The notes: a model not told the origin generated them from the sequence alone. Positions 49,140 to 62,000 are shown, numbered from the stretch's first letter. The stretch: 64,000 bases of DNA from Equus caballus (GCF_041296265.1 NC_091695.1:34677001-34741000), one strand, 5' to 3'. Made by a program: numbers and translations.

Positions 49140-50130
49140 GACATCCAAATGGTCAACAGGTACATGAAGAGATGTTAAACATCACTAATCATCAGAGAAA
49201 TGCAAATCAAAACCACAATGAGATATCACCACACCTATTAGAATGGCTATCATCAAGACAAGAAGAGATAACAAGTGTTGGCATGGATGTGGAGAAAAAG
49301 GTATCCTTATATACTGTTGATGGGATTGTAAACTGGTTCAGCCACTAAGGAAAACAATATGGAGGTTCCTCAAAAATTGAAAATAGATCTACAATATGAT
49401 CCATCAATCCCAATTCTGGGTATACACTAAAAGGAAATTCAAGCAGGACATCAAAGAGATATCTGCATACCCATGTTCATTGCAGCATTATTCACAATAG
49501 CCAAGATATAGAAACAATCTAAGTGTTCATCAATGCATGAATGAATAAAGAAGATGTGGTATATATATATACACAATGGATATATATATGTATATACATA
49601 TGTATGTATACGATGGAATATTATTCTGCCATGAGAAAGAGGGAAATCATGCTATTTGAGACAACATGAGTGAATCTTGAGGGCATTCTGATAAGTGAGA
49701 TAAGACAGGTAGAGAAAGGCAAATACTGTATACTATCAATTATATGTGGAATCTGAAAAACCCAAACTCATAAAAACAGAGAGTAAAATGATGATTGCCA
49801 CAGCGTGAGGGTGGAGGAATAAGGGAGATGTTTAAGGGTACAAACTTGCAACTAGAAGTAAATAAGTCCTAGAGATCTAAAGTAAATTATAATGACTGTA
49901 GACAACGATATTATATTATAATATTCAAACTTGCTGAAAGATAGATCTTAATTATTCCCACCACAAATAAGAAATGATAATTATGTGATGTGATAGAGGT
50001 GTTAACTATTGCTACAAAGGCAATCATGTCACAATATATAAAGGTATCAATCAAATCAATATGTTGTACACATTAACACAATGTTATACATCAAACATAT
50101 TTCACTTAAAAATACTTTCAAATTTTTTTA
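49140..50130 (+). repeat. LINE-1 3' fragment
   Basis: The ORF2 C-terminal region and 3' UTR, from ACATCCAAATGGTCAACAGG to an A-rich end near 50130. It has a TATATA/TACATA microsatellite at about 49558-49612. Copy B carries only the first 85 bases or so of this fragment. Confidence 0.85.
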
Positions 50131-53100
50131 AAGGACACATGCTGAACACCAAAAGGAAAAAAAACAATGAGAAATTAATGATGAATTACACCTAATTATA
50201 ATTTTAAAGTAAAAGTAAATCAAATTAATAAAGGAGGCTAGAGCTTTCATTAAAGGTGTTTAACTTGTTAAAACAGGAACATCTCATGCATGGTCTTCCG
50301 TTGAAAAACTACCCCCAGGGATGACATGTGTGATGAAAAGTAATTCCAGAGCCTTCAGAGATCTGAAAGCCACAGATACCAAAATTGTTAGAGAAGGTAT
50401 ACCTGCTTGCCTTTTGGTAAAAGTAGGGACCTCAAGAGAAAAAGGGACATCTAGAAACTAATACAGACAATACAGCAAATTGTAAATAGCATCTGGATAG
50501 TCAGGATACTGGACTGGTAGGTGTGTTGAGATGCAGGACTTCTCAGAACCCACTGCTTCCTCTTTAGGCTCAAGGACACCTCCCCTCTGTATCTCAGCCC
50601 CAGATAGAGTCTTATTTCCAATTGTGTCCTAGACTGAGGCTCAAGTTGAGGGGTGAGACAATCCATGCTAGGCTACTTCCTTAGCTTATAGCTGTTAGAA
50701 AATGAACTGTGAGCTTCAGTGTATGTCTTATATAGGGACTTCCTCCATCTGATCCATGTGGATCAATTTTGCTCCTTAAGGATTTCTTAAGATGAAAACA
50801 ACCCCGTCTCTCTTTGCATAAGCAAGAGGTTTTATTAGAACAACAAGAATATAACATACAAAATCAACATGATACTTTACTCATGCTAGTTTTCTATTTA
50901 TGTTGACATTTAAGTCCAATTTGATATCATAGTTCTGTTTCAGAAGAACTTTGTTTTGAGAAAGACATGAAATTGCTCTTCTTCTATGAGATCTACTTGG
51001 GTCCCAGTTGCCTATTTATTTATAGTCTTGTCCCACCAAAGTGTGTGATTGTCAGTCTTGCAACTATATGGTGCCAGCCATCTAGTCTGGCAACACTAAA
51101 GGGAGTTGCTACCATATCCAGTTTATAACAGTTCCAAGCCATGACTGCAACAGCCTGCTATGGCCATCTCTTTACTTGTAGGAGAGAGAGGAACCTTATC
51201 CCTGACCAGATCCATGGTCAGCATTGCACCTAGGAGGGCTTGACCAGCATTAGAAGAGGAAAGGAAAACATGAGAAGAGTGAGGATGGAATAAAAGCCAC
51301 AAAGGCAAGATATAAGCAGTTGGTTTATGTTCCCCAGTTGTTTAAGAGATGTTATAGACAATGAGACACACAAGAATTCAGGGAAGGTAGTCATGGATCA
51401 AGCTTATGGGAGAATGCTGGTATACATGGTGTATCTGCTTATTTGCAAGTCAGTCAGGCTCTCCCCACTCAATTGTAGGTCAGCAAGATCCAGGTCAGTT
51501 GTCTGGACACAGGGAAGTGAAATGCAAGTGTTTCCTTATTTGTGTGGATGTTCACAGAATAGGCAATCTCTAGGTTTGTCTGGGTTTAAGTCTAGAAACA
51601 TGAGATGATTAATCTTTAGAAAAAAGTTTAAAATCTCATCAGAGCCCACTTAATACATCAGTCACTAATTTATGAGTATTTGAGTGAATGAGTGAGTGTG
51701 TGTGTTTCTAATCATACATATCTAGCAAAAAAATTAGGGGAATGTATGTATTAGATATGGCCAATAACCAGGTTTCTGAAAACTCTAAAAATTAAACAAC
51801 AAAATCAGATCATAATAAACAAATATGTAAAAAAGGCATTTCAGGGACAAAATATTTCTTAGACCAAAAGAAGTAAGACCTGTTAATTAATCAATCTGTA
51901 AATAATATATTGATTAGAAATGAAGATAGTCACTTAGAAGAGAAAAAAATGAATGGTTGGGGAGAAACATTGGTAGCACCTCAGCCAGTCAGGACCCTAT
52001 AGCTGGACACATCAGGCACTGATACACATTATCCACTTTGCTTTGATTCCTTTCTCTCCAAATAGACTTTTGATTGTAATTTGTTCTTCCATGTGGTTTC
52101 CTCAAAAGCACAGAGAATTGTGCTATGGGCACAAGTACAAGCATGGCTGCTTTTTTCTTCACTGAAAACTAAAAATAGTATTGGGGCTTATGCAGAATTG
52201 TGAGCTTGATTAACTTCAATCCACCTGGAAAAGATTTTTGGAGGTTGCAAAGATGAGTGCCACACCCTGGATTGTGGTAATTTTACTAAACTGATTCAAT
52301 CTGCATCTGGCTAGCTCCCTTGGAGACAGATGTACCTTGTCCTGCTTCAAATAGTTATAAAATGCTGGATTCTTTCAGTGCCAAATATATTCTGTTTAAT
52401 GTACGTCTGTTTGTAGTCACATAATAAATGCTCTTATTTGGGAAGTATTATTTAACATGCAGCTTATTGTAAAATGCAGATAATTTTTGGTTTATTCAAG
52501 CCTTGTGACCAATCCCCATCTTATGCACTGGATTTAATAATTATTAATGAATGAGCATTACTTTCTCCTTGGTGGTTGGACAAACTGCAAAAGTACTTTG
52601 TATCTTCTCAATGCAAATAAAAAGTTTCCATTACTGGCGAACATATATGTGGCCAAACAAGAAAGATTTTTGTAATACCTTAATATCCAGAGTCTTTGTT
52701 CAGCAAAAGAAAATTAGACACAACAGATCAGTGACAGCTCCATGTAAATCCAAAGCATGAGGTATTTTTTCCTTTGTTTATTTATTTACTTATTTATTTT
52801 TCCACTGAATTTGGTATTAGGAGAATTTAAGCTTAGCTACCAAAGGCAAATTGAGGGATAGGAGCTCAGTGAAGTGGAATACAGATAAATGTAGATGAAA
52901 AACTGGTCATAAGGGTAAGAGCAGGGTGCCCAGGAAGCTGAGAGAGTCGGTACAATGGTAACATTTCCATATATCATCACCTATATGAACTTGAGTTCTT
53001 TCTACTTCCCTAAGGACTGCTTCCTATATGCAAAAGAGGTACCAGAGGTGAGAGGTATGGGCTTGCCTTTTACTGAGACAATTATGTCCCAATTTGAGTA

Positions 53101-53199
53101 GACATTTCAAAGCTACTTAATTTGTCTCTTTTTAGCACATTAACCTGGATTTCTCCTGATTTATATAAAATTGACTAATTAACTAGTACTATGAGCTAA

Positions 53200-53400
53200 C
53201 AGTTATGAAGTATTGCCGTATATCAAACAATAGGCTAAGCCCTTTCATGCATATTCTCATTTAATTGTTATATCTGCTCTATGTGGTAGATACAATTATT
53301 CTTCTCATTTTACAGATGAAGAAGATAGGGTTTGTAAGTAACTTGCATAAGGCCACATATCTTTAAAATGGCAGAGATGAGATTAATAATCACAGGTTTG
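53200..53400 (-). repeat. MIR
   Basis: Reverse MIR: ATAGGCTAAGCCCTTTCATG, CTCATTTTACAGATGAAGAA, AGTAACTTGCATAAGGCCAC. Confidence 0.75.
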
Positions 53401-53574
53401 ATGATTTAAGAATACTTAACAAACACCCTTAACTACTCCTCACTATAGTCTCTGTAGACCCACTTTCTAACACATCAAAGCCATTACAAAGATCACATTT
53501 CCTACCAAACTAAGGAAACATCTTCTACTTCTTTAGCTCAGATGGTGATAAATCATTATAGTATAATAGTAATA

Positions 53575-53765
53575 ACAATATCACCTCATGAGCATTTTCT
53601 ATACACCAGGCACTATTCTAAGTGTTTACATATACTGATCCATCTAATTCCTCACAATAAGCCTATGAGATAATTACTATTAATATTCCTATTTTACAGA
53701 TGAAGAACTACGGCACACACGGCCCAAGTATCTTATCCAAGGATATACAGGTAGATACTCATTTA
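53575..53765 (-). repeat. MIR
   Basis: Reverse MIR: CACCAGGCACTATTCTAAGT, CCTATTTTACAGATGAAGAA, with AGTATCTTATCCAAGGATAT at its right end. Confidence 0.75.
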
Positions 53766-54603
53766 CTCACTTATTTATGGCCTGACCAAGAGAGGCCACA
53801 GCTGAATAAATTTATTCTAGTTTTTACGGCTGGTTAAAGGACACTTAACAAGTTCTTAGAAAATATGGAGGAGAAAAATCACTCTCTTCAATTCCTTGGC
53901 CAAATTCTTCACAAATTTATGACAAAATTGATGAAAACAGAGAACCTTTCTCACCAAATGAAAGTGTGCTCCTCTTCTGTAGATTCCTAAGAAACTTTGA
54001 GTGTTGCTTAGAAAGGTGTTACTTTAGACTGAAGTGACAATTCCCTGGTTTTCTTCAAATCATTTCAGTGACCAATTTTTGTATCATTGATTGAATTAGC
54101 CATGAGGTCAGCCCATTTGTTCAGTCATTAAGGCCCTAAACAAAAGTTTTCAATCTCTTTCCTGCCTTAATACATCTAAAGAGTCAGGACTATACACCCA
54201 CCAGTCACAGTGGCTCACTATAGCCATGATTCTCAATAGGGAAGGGTGTCTGACTTGCAGTGCTCATCTGCCCTAAAGGAAACATGTTAGAACCTCGTAA
54301 GATGGAAAGGCAATTGTTTTTAGAAAAAATGTCCCTGTCCTCAGGTTATTATGCTATATATTCCTATCCTACCTTTAGAATCGTCACCCTGAATGCTGGA
54401 CTAACATTTTTTTAGTTTTCCTCCTACAGACAACAACTCTATTTTGATGTTTCAGATTGCTCAGTCTTTGTCATGGTGAAGCTTTTTCCTAAATTGAGCG
54501 TTTATAAGCTGAATCTACACAAATCCTGGTAAACAAAAATCATTGTGTCAATCAACTAGTCCAGAACTACATGAAAGTCAGCATAATTGACCCAACTCAC
54601 AGC

Positions 54604-54609
54604 TTTATT
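54604..54609 (-). promoter_or_regulatory. Candidate polyadenylation signal for OR5A2
   Basis: AATAAA on the minus strand about 19 bases past the OR5A2 stop codon. OR transcripts commonly have longer 3' ends, so this may not be the one used. Confidence 0.25.
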
Positions 54610-54627
54610 GTAAACATTACCTCGGGG

Positions 54628-55587
54628 TCAGAAAAATGAGTGCTCATGAGAAAGAACATGTTTCCTTTCCATAGCTTTCCTTACAGCACTTTTAATCTCC
54701 TTATTTCTAAGACTGTAGATGATGGGATTCACCATAGGGATCACCAGAGCATAGAACACTGACACCACCTTGTCCCGGTTTAAGGAGTAGCTGGAACTAG
54801 GTGTCATGTACATGAAGAGACCAGAACCATAGAAGAGGGTCACAGCAGTCAGGTGAGAGCCACAGGTGCTGAAGGCCTTGGTCCTACCTCTTGCTGAACT
54901 GATCTTCACGACAGCAGTAACGATGTAACCATAAGAGATGAGGATCACAAGGACAGATACCATTCCAACAACAACACCCACAATGAAGTTCACCACTTGG
55001 CTGGTGAAGGTATCAGAGCATGACAGAACCAGGACTGGAGGAAGGTCACAAAAGAAGTGGTTGATTAGGTTGGGCCCACAGAAATCATACTGATAGACAG
55101 AGTATGTTTCAATCAAAGAACTAAGGAATCCACCCACATAGGCCCCAGCCACCATCTTTAAACAAAGTGTATGGGATATGACAGCTGTGTAGAGCAACGG
55201 GTTGCAGATTGCAGCATACCGATCATATGCCATAGCTGCCAAAAGAAAGCATTCAGTCAGCCCCATTCCACAGAAGACAAAGTACTGCGTGGCACACCCA
55301 ATGAAGGAAATGGTTTTCTTCTCTGTGATGATGCCAGAGAGCATCTTGGGAGTTGTGGAGGATACATAGCAGATATCTAAGAAGGACAGGTTACTGAGAA
55401 AGAAGTACATGGGTGTGTGTAGGTGGGAGTCCATCCTGATAAGGATGATGAGGCTCATGTTCCAGGCTAGGGTCAGGAGGTAAATCCCCAGGAACAACAC
55501 AAAATAGAAAATTTTCATTTGAGGATGGTCTGAAAATCCCAGGAGGATGAATTTTGTCACAATTGTGTTGTTCCTTCCTACAGCCAT
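54628..55587 (-). CDS. OR5A2: Olfactory receptor OR5A2, intact
   Basis: A 319-residue single-exon class II odorant receptor, a seven-transmembrane GPCR that couples to Golf in olfactory sensory neurons. It matches human OR5A2 (about 324 residues, reported to respond to musk odorants) almost throughout, from [10 protein letters not shown] to [17 protein letters not shown]. Landmarks: sequon N6-N7-T8; [16 protein letters not shown] in TM2 (59-74); C98 and C180 for the extracellular disulfide, with C170 and C190 in loop 2; MAYDRY at 119-124; SYGY in TM5 (218-221); KAFSTC at 237-242 at the base of TM6, with CGSHL where most relatives have [13 protein letters not shown] in TM7 (284-291); a basic C-terminus. 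The start is fixed by the conserved MAVGRNNT. The tail diverges after [12 protein letters not shown] and is a little shorter than the human one. No break is seen, so it is probably functional. Noncoding 5' exons would lie above 55587 and are not identifiable here. Confidence 0.96.
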   Translation of the reverse strand: MAVGRNNTIVTKFILLGFSDHPQMKIFYFVLFLGIYLLTLAWNMSLIILIRMDSHLHTPMYFFLSNLSFLDICYVSSTTPKMLSGIITEKKTISFIGCATQYFVFCGMGLTECFLLAAMAYDRYAAICNPLLYTAVISHTLCLKMVAGAYVGGFLSSLIETYSVYQYDFCGPNLINHFFCDLPPVLVLSCSDTFTSQVVNFIVGVVVGMVSVLVILISYGYIVTAVVKISSARGRTKAFSTCGSHLTAVTLFYGSGLFMYMTPSSSYSLNRDKVVSVFYALVIPMVNPIIYSLRNKEIKSAVRKAMERKHVLSHEHSFF

Positions 55588-55824
55588 AGAACTGCATCCT
55601 TCATAAAGGAAAGAAGCAATCTTGTGATCAGTTAGATTTTGTTTGTCATTATTTGAATGGATGTTTTCTAGAAGGTCATATAAACAGTTAATACCAATAA
55701 CGTCCTAGCCACCTGCTGGGCAAAGTCTTCTCGGAGGAAGTCGGCCTATGGTAATCTCTTGGCACTATTTAAAATCCGTATGTTATATACTTCGTTGACC
55801 AGAAAAGAATCCATCTAATAGAGC

Positions 55825-55985
55825 AGAGAGCAACTGGGAGTCAGTAATTTGAGTTTTGTCTGGAGCTCCATTCCTAACTCCTTGGAAACTGTGGAAAATT
55901 CACTTCATCTCTGCAGATCCTCATTGTCTCAACTGAAAATGGGAAGATTGAATCTAATGAGTCTCAATGTTCCTCTGGACTTGGG
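55825..55985 (+). repeat. MIR
   Basis: Forward MIR: GGAGCTCCATTCCTAACTCC, AATTCACTTCATCTCTGCAG, CTCAACTGAAAATGGGAAGA. It lies 240 bases upstream of the OR5A2 start. Confidence 0.6.
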
Positions 55986-56196
55986 TTTCATATGGCTTTT
56001 TAGAATTCTGACTTCAAAATATAAACCCAAATTAACAATAAAGTTAGGAATTTCTTATATTTTATAAATCTTTAGTATAAGAGTCCCAAAAGGCACTAAA
56101 CACAACAGGCTATAAGATTTCACATATTCCATTTTGAGGGAAGCAATTCAACCCATAACAAAACATTCTATTCTTTTAAAGTAAAACTAAGAGAAA

Positions 56197-56244
<48 letters not shown>

Positions 56245-56246
56245 TG
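56197..56246. repeat. (TG)n(TA)n microsatellite
   Basis: TGTGTGTA followed by an uninterrupted run of TA, then CACATATACATG. Likely length-variable. Confidence 0.9.
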
Positions 56247-56828
56247 CATGTTTAGAACTAGAATTTTTTTCTAATTATATAATTTTTTTATACAAGTTAC
56301 TCAATAAAATGCATGAAAAGATCAAAAGTTGGACTAACTCATCAGTACCATTATGAGATAGAAGTGCTATGGACATATCTCCATGGGGGGAGAGGGGAAT
56401 CAACACCAAAGTTGACTGAAATTGGGTGAGCCATGTGGTCAAGAACAAGCAAAAACCAGTATCTCCTGAAGAAGAAAAGCTGAACATGGTTCATTAGATA
56501 TTTAAGGATAATAATTTCAGTATAAGCAAAGGACAACTTTGATGTCATCAGGCCAACCAGATTATCATTCTGAAGACATGAGGTAAGCCCATGAACATTT
56601 TGCATTAAGAAAGACAGGTCATTGCATTAATAAAGACCTCACTAGTGTAAGATCAAATGAGGAAATATAAATGGGTGTAAAAAGGTAGAAGTGCCCTAGA
56701 GAAGACCCGATGGTAAAATCAAAGTTGTTGATATTTTATCATTTTATAGAATTTGATTACACAGCACATTTACATCAAATTGCAATTATCTGATTGTGTT
56801 ATTCATTCATCATATTAAACACTGTTCT

Positions 56829-57805
56829 ACATGAAGAGGTGTTCAACATCACTAATCATCAGGGGAATGCTAATCAAAACCACAATGAGATACCACCTCA
56901 CATCCTTTAGAATGGCTGTTAAAAAGACAAAAGATAGCAAGTGTTGGCAAGGATGTAGAGAAAATGGAGCGCTTGCATGTTGGTGGGATTGCAAATTGGT
57001 ACAGGCGCTATGGAAAACAGTATGGAGGTTCTTCAGAAAATTAAAAATAGAACTACCATATCATCCAGCAACTCCACTCCTGGGTATATATCCAAAGGAA
57101 ATGAAATCAGTATCTCAAAGAGCTATCTGCACTTCCATGTTCAATGCAACATTATTCACAATAGCCAAGAAATGGAAACAACCTAAATGTCCATCAATGG
57201 GTAAATAGATAAACAAAATATGAGATAGATAGATGGTGATACATGATAGGTAGATAGATAGATAGATAATGAAATATTGTTCCACCATAAAAAATAAGAC
57301 TGTCTTGTCATTTACAACAATGTAGATAAACCTGGAGGATATTATTCTAGTAAAATGTGCCAGACACAGAAAGACAAATTCTCCATGATCTAAAAAAAAT
57401 CAAAATTCATAAAAGTAGAGAGTAGAATGGTAGTTTCCAGGGGAAGAGATCAGTAGGGGCAGGTATGGGGAGAAGACAATGAGGAGATGTTGGTCAAAGA
57501 GTACAAAGTTCCAGTTATTCAAGATAATTAAGTTCTGGGGATCTAATGAACAGCATGGTGACAATAGTTAACATTACTGTATTGTATACTTGAAGTTTCC
57601 TAAGAGGACAGATCTTAAATTAAATTTTATCACCACACACACAAGGGTAACTATCTAGAGGTGATGGGTAAGTCATTTAGCTTGACTGCAGTGATCTTTT
57701 CACAATGTGTGCATATATACAAAATCATCAAGTTATACACCTTAAATATAAACAATTTCTATATGTTAAAGGGATCTCAATAAAACTGTTAAAATAAATA
57801 AATAG
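56829..57805 (+). repeat. LINE-1 3' fragment
   Basis: It starts in the ORF2 C-terminal region (ATGAAGAGGTGTTCAACATC) and runs to the tail TAAAATAAATAAATAG near 57805. The frame 56831-57208 is still open for 125 codons and shows the L1 motifs [12 protein letters not shown] and the [14 protein letters not shown] segment followed by [12 protein letters not shown]. It is 5'-truncated. A GATA-type microsatellite lies at 57221-57269. Confidence 0.88.
57221..57269. repeat. (GATA)n microsatellite
   Basis: GATAGATAGATGG, then TAGGTAGATAGATAGATAGA, with a short interruption between them. Confidence 0.85.
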
Positions 57806-57954
57806 TGCTTCTAGCTTTGTGTTTTCTAAAATTTTAAATCTTCTCATAATCAGTCACTGATTGAGCACCCAAAACCAAGACCACTCTTCACTATGACATC
57901 AGTCTGGTAATCCTACGGAAGAGGAAATGATGAGTTTGGTGTTTCTTATCTTAA

Positions 57955-58085
57955 TAAAATCTTCCCTACCAGAATGTAAGCTACTCAAAGACAGGCAGAG
58001 AATTTTCTCTGTTGTATCTATCCTGAGTCCCTAGAACAGTGTATAGGACCCAGGTACAGAAAATATTTATATAAAAAAATGAATT
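57955..58085 (+). repeat. L2-like LINE fragment
   Basis: CCAGAATGTAAGCTACTCAA, TCCCTAGAACAGTGTATAGG and AGAAAATATTTATATAAAAA follow the order of an L2 3' end. Confidence 0.6.
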
Positions 58086-58915
58086 TTTTTCACTGCTTAT
58101 CCTGAGAGCTTAGCAGAGTGGCTTATAGTGAGTACTCAATTATAATAATATAATATAATTATATTATATATATAAGGCTTATTGAGTACCAAGTACTTAT
58201 TGAGGGCTTACTGAGTACCAAGTACTGTTCTAGGGACTTGATTTATATTAACTCATTTATTCATTTCTGAAGGTGGGTAGAGTTACTCTGCCCTTTTACA
58301 GATAAAATGTGGAATAGGCTGTAAATTTATAACTGTCATGTGTTGGATGAATGAGATAGGAGGGAAGGAGTTGGACTTACTGAATTACTTTAGGAAGAAG
58401 TGTCCTGAGATCTCATGCTACAAGAGAAGAATTATTGATTGCTTTGATCCAATAACATCTTTTGCAAACTTCAGTTCATTTGCATTTCCACTGCTCTATG
58501 CATGGTTTCTGATTCAGTCATTTTTTTATACTTTGACTTCATTCAAGTAGTAATATCTGTTTCTTGAATTCCTGCTCCTTTATTATGAAGTCTTCAACAT
58601 GGCCTTTGGGAGCTCATTATTTTAATGGGCAGGTGTAGCCACACTCTTTCACCATGTGGCTGCCTGTCACTCACTCCTGCATCCAAAGTAAAAGCCCAGT
58701 GATCATTAGAGCTAAACATTTCTGGTTGATAATTGTTCTCTGAGGTGACAAGGAAAGAGGCCAACCACCCATCACCAGAGTCTTATTTACAGACCCCTGT
58801 CTTATTCTCCTCTGAGCTTTCCCTGATCTGGGTCCAGGAAGATTTCCTTTTGCTTTGATGGACAGCTTACCCTTCATTGGAAGTAAACTGCACACAAATA
58901 GATCAAGCCTTATAC
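58086..58915. other. Gene-free spacer with a MIR fragment
   Basis: An AT-only stretch at 58139-58172 is followed by a reverse MIR-like piece (about 58170-58325: GAGTACCAAGTACTGTTCTA, CCCTTTTACAGATAAAATGT). Within it the short segment TTATTGAGTACCAAGTACT is repeated in tandem with changes. The small frames at 58338-58550 and 58671-58895 have no family features. Confidence 0.5.
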
Positions 58916-59048
58916 TGATGTATAGTGTTTAAAAGCACAAATTTCCAACTGAAAGGGTTGAGTTCAAATTCTAGCTTTGTCCTTTTATCTACATAAACAT
59001 GTATGAAGTTTTAAAATCTCTCAAATGTCAATTTCTTCACCTGAAAAA
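58916..59048 (+). repeat. MIR head, interrupted by an L1
   Basis: TGATGTATAGTGTTTAAAAG, AGGGTTGAGTTCAAATTCTA and TCAATTTCTTCACCTGAAAA form a forward MIR that stops at 59048, where L1 ORF1 sequence begins. Confidence 0.7.
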
Positions 59049-62000
59049 CTGAGCAGAGAGCTTGTTCAAAGAAGTAATATCTGAGAACTTCCCAAATCTG
59101 GGTAAGAACCTGGAATTACAAATAAATGAATCCTATAGAACCCCTAATTTCATCAATTCAAAAAGACCTTTTCCAAGGCATATAATATTAAAACTGGAAA
59201 AAGTCAATAACAAAGAAAAAATATTAAGAGCAGCAAGGCAGAGGAAAATAACCTACAAAGGAATCCCTATCAGGCTTTCAGCAGATTTCTCAACAGAAAC
59301 ATTGCAGGCTAGGAGAGAATAGAATGATATATTCAAAACACTGAAAGACAAAAATTTTCAGGCAAGAATACTCTATCCAGTGAAACTATCCCTCAGATAC
59401 AATGGAGAAATAAAAGCTTTCCTAAATAAACAAAAGCTAAGGGAGTTCATTGCCACTAGGCCTTCCTTACAAGAAATGTTGAAAGGAGACCTCTCATCTA
59501 AAACTAAAAAGCAAAGGTTTACAAAATGTTGAGCAAGGAGATAAATAGACAAGTAGAATCAGAAAACTGCAGCTCAATATCAAGATAGGTTAGTAAAAAC
59601 TTAATTAAAACATAAAAGATAAAGGTAAGGAAAGCATCAAAAATATCTATAAACACTTCAATTTAGTCACAAATCCACAGCACAAAAAAGAATAATTTGT
59701 GACAACAATGACCAGAGGGGAAGAGGAAAGGGATGTAACCTACTTAGGCTAATGGAAACAAAAGGCTATCAGAAAATAGACTATCACATCTATGAGATCT
59801 TTAATCCTCATGGTAACCCCTAAACAAAAATCAGAGCAGACCCACATCATAAATAAAGTGAAAACCTTCACAGGAAACCACAAAACTGAAATGGCAGTCA
59901 GAAATACAAGGAAAAAGAAACAATGGAAATATAGAACAACCAGAAAACAAGCATCAAAACGGCAAAATTAAGCCCTCATATATCGATAATCACTCTAAGA
60001 GTAAATGGATTGAGTTCACCACTCAAAAGACACAAAGTGGCTGGATGGATTAAAATAGAAGACCCAACATTACACTGCCTCCAGGAAACACATCTCAGCT
60101 CTAAAGACAAACACAGCCTCAGAGAGAAGGGATGGAATATGATACTCCAAGCAAATGGCAAACAAAAGAAAGTAGATGTTGCCATACTTATATCAGACAA
60201 ATCAAACTTCAAGATAAAAAAGACAGTGAGAGACAAAGAGGAGCAGTATATAATGATAAAAGAAACATTCCATCAAGAGGACATAACACTTATGAATATG
60301 TATGCACCTAACACAGGAGCACCAAAGTAAATAAAGCTACTATTAATAGACATAAAGGGAGAAATGGGCTATAACACAATAATAGTAGGGGACCTCAAAC
60401 CTCACTTACGTGAATGGATAAATCATCAAGGCAGAAAGTCAACAATGAAACAGTGGCCTTAAATGAGACACTAGACCAGATGGCCTTAATAGATATATAA
60501 AGAAAATGACATTGAAAAACAGCAGAATACATATTCTTCTCAAGTGCACATGGAATATTCTCAAGGACAGACCATATGTTGGGAAACAGGGGAAACTTCA
60601 GTAAATTTAAGAATATTGAAATCATATCATGCTGATCACAATGCTATGAAATGAGAAATCAAGTACAAGAAACAGACTGGGAAATTCACATTATGTGGAG
60701 TCTAAGCAACATGCTACTGAACAACCATTGCATCAACGAAGAAATCGAAGGAGAAATTTTTTAAAAAGTACCTGGAAAATGAAAACACAACATACAAGCT
60801 CTTATGAGATGCAGTAAAAGGGGTCCTAAGAGCATCCTAGGAGATAGCAATACAGGCCTACCCCAACAAATGAGAAAAATCTCAAACAAGTAATCTTAAA
60901 CTACATCTAACAGAACTTGGAAAACAAGAATATACAAAGCCAAAAGTCAGCAGAATGATGGCAATAATAAAAATTAGACTAGAAATAAATGAAATAAAGA
61001 CTAAAAGAAAAAAGATCAACGAAACTAAGAGTGGATCTTTGAGTAGATAAATAAAATTGACAAACTCTTAGCCAGACTCACTAAGAAAAAGAGAGAAGTC
61101 TCAAATAAATAAAATTAAACTTGAATGAGGAGATATTTTAGTGAAAACCACAGAAATACAAAGGACTATAAAAGAACACTATAAAAAAACTATATGCCAA
61201 AAGATTGGAAAACCTAGAAGTAATGGATGCATACTTAGACTCATACAACCTCCCAAAACTGAATCAAAAATAAATAGAGAATCTGAATAGACCAATCACA
61301 AGGAAAAACATCAAAATAGGAATCAAACACTTCTTAAAAAACTAAGGCCATGATCAGATGGCATCTCTGAAGAATTCTACCAAACATTCAAAGAAGATTT
61401 AATACATATCCTTCTCAAACTATTCCAAAAAACTGAAGAAGATGCAGCACTTTCTGATTCATTCTATGAGGCTAACATTACCCTGATACCAAAACCAGAT
61501 AAGGACAACACAGAGAAGGAAAATTACAGGCCAATATCACCGATGAACGCACATGTAACATTCCTCAACAAAATATTGGAAATAAAATAGAGCAATATAT
61601 TAAAGCGATCATACACCATGATCAAGTGGGATTTATACCAGGGATGCAAGGATGGTTCAACATCTGCAAATCAATCAATGTGATACACCACATTAATAAA
61701 ATGAGGAAGAAAAATCACATGATCATCTACATAGATGCTGAGAAAGCATTTGATAAGATCCAACATCCATTTACCATAAAAACTCAATAAAATGGGTTTA
61801 GAAAGAAACTCCCTCAAAATAATAAAGGCCATATAGGACAAACCCACAGCCAACATCAAACTTAATGGTGAAAAACTGAAAGCCATTCCTCTGAGAACAG
61901 GAACAAGACAAGGGTGCCCACTCTCACCACTCCTATTCAACATAGTACTGGAGGTTTTTGCCAGAGCAATTAGGCAAGAAAAATAAATAAAACGGAGTAA

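Larger units (their letters stand above)
36375..49200. repeat. Segmental duplication copy C (no OR)
   Basis: It begins with AGATACTCCTCTG, matching copy B from about 27323 and copy A from about 15750, and follows B to its end near 33930 (49190 in C). It therefore includes only the part of the unit 5' of the OR coding region, and no receptor remnant is present. It keeps two blocks missing from B (about 41370-42970 and 45130-48410). It has gained a twin-primed L1 (38088) and EREs at 39273 and 48522. The shared L1 is in its internally deleted form. Homology beyond 49200 cannot be tested because B ends there. Confidence 0.88.
50131..54600. other. Gene-free DNA 3' of OR5A2
   Basis: About 4.5 kb with no supported gene. 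Two reverse MIR fragments lie at 53200-53400 and 53575-53765, and there are short low-complexity runs (GAGTGAGTGTGTGTG near 51690; ATTTATTTACTTATTTATTT near 52780). Frames of up to 93 codons (51327-51608) show no motifs. I see no RNA gene. Confidence 0.5.
55588..56828. other. 5' flank of OR5A2
   Basis: About 1.2 kb expected to hold or lead to the noncoding first exon and promoter of OR5A2. A forward MIR lies at about 55825-55985 (TTCACTTCATCTCTGCAGAT, CAACTGAAAATGGGAAGATT), and a TG/TA microsatellite lies at 56197-56246. I could not pick out a convincing Olf1/EBF element by eye. TAAT homeodomain-type cores are common but not informative in AT-rich DNA. Confidence 0.4.

Noticed and set aside
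56197-56246. TA-rich run considered as a promoter or cruciform element upstream of OR5A2
   Set aside because: It is a simple microsatellite with flanking TG/CA repeats, and nothing ties it to transcription.
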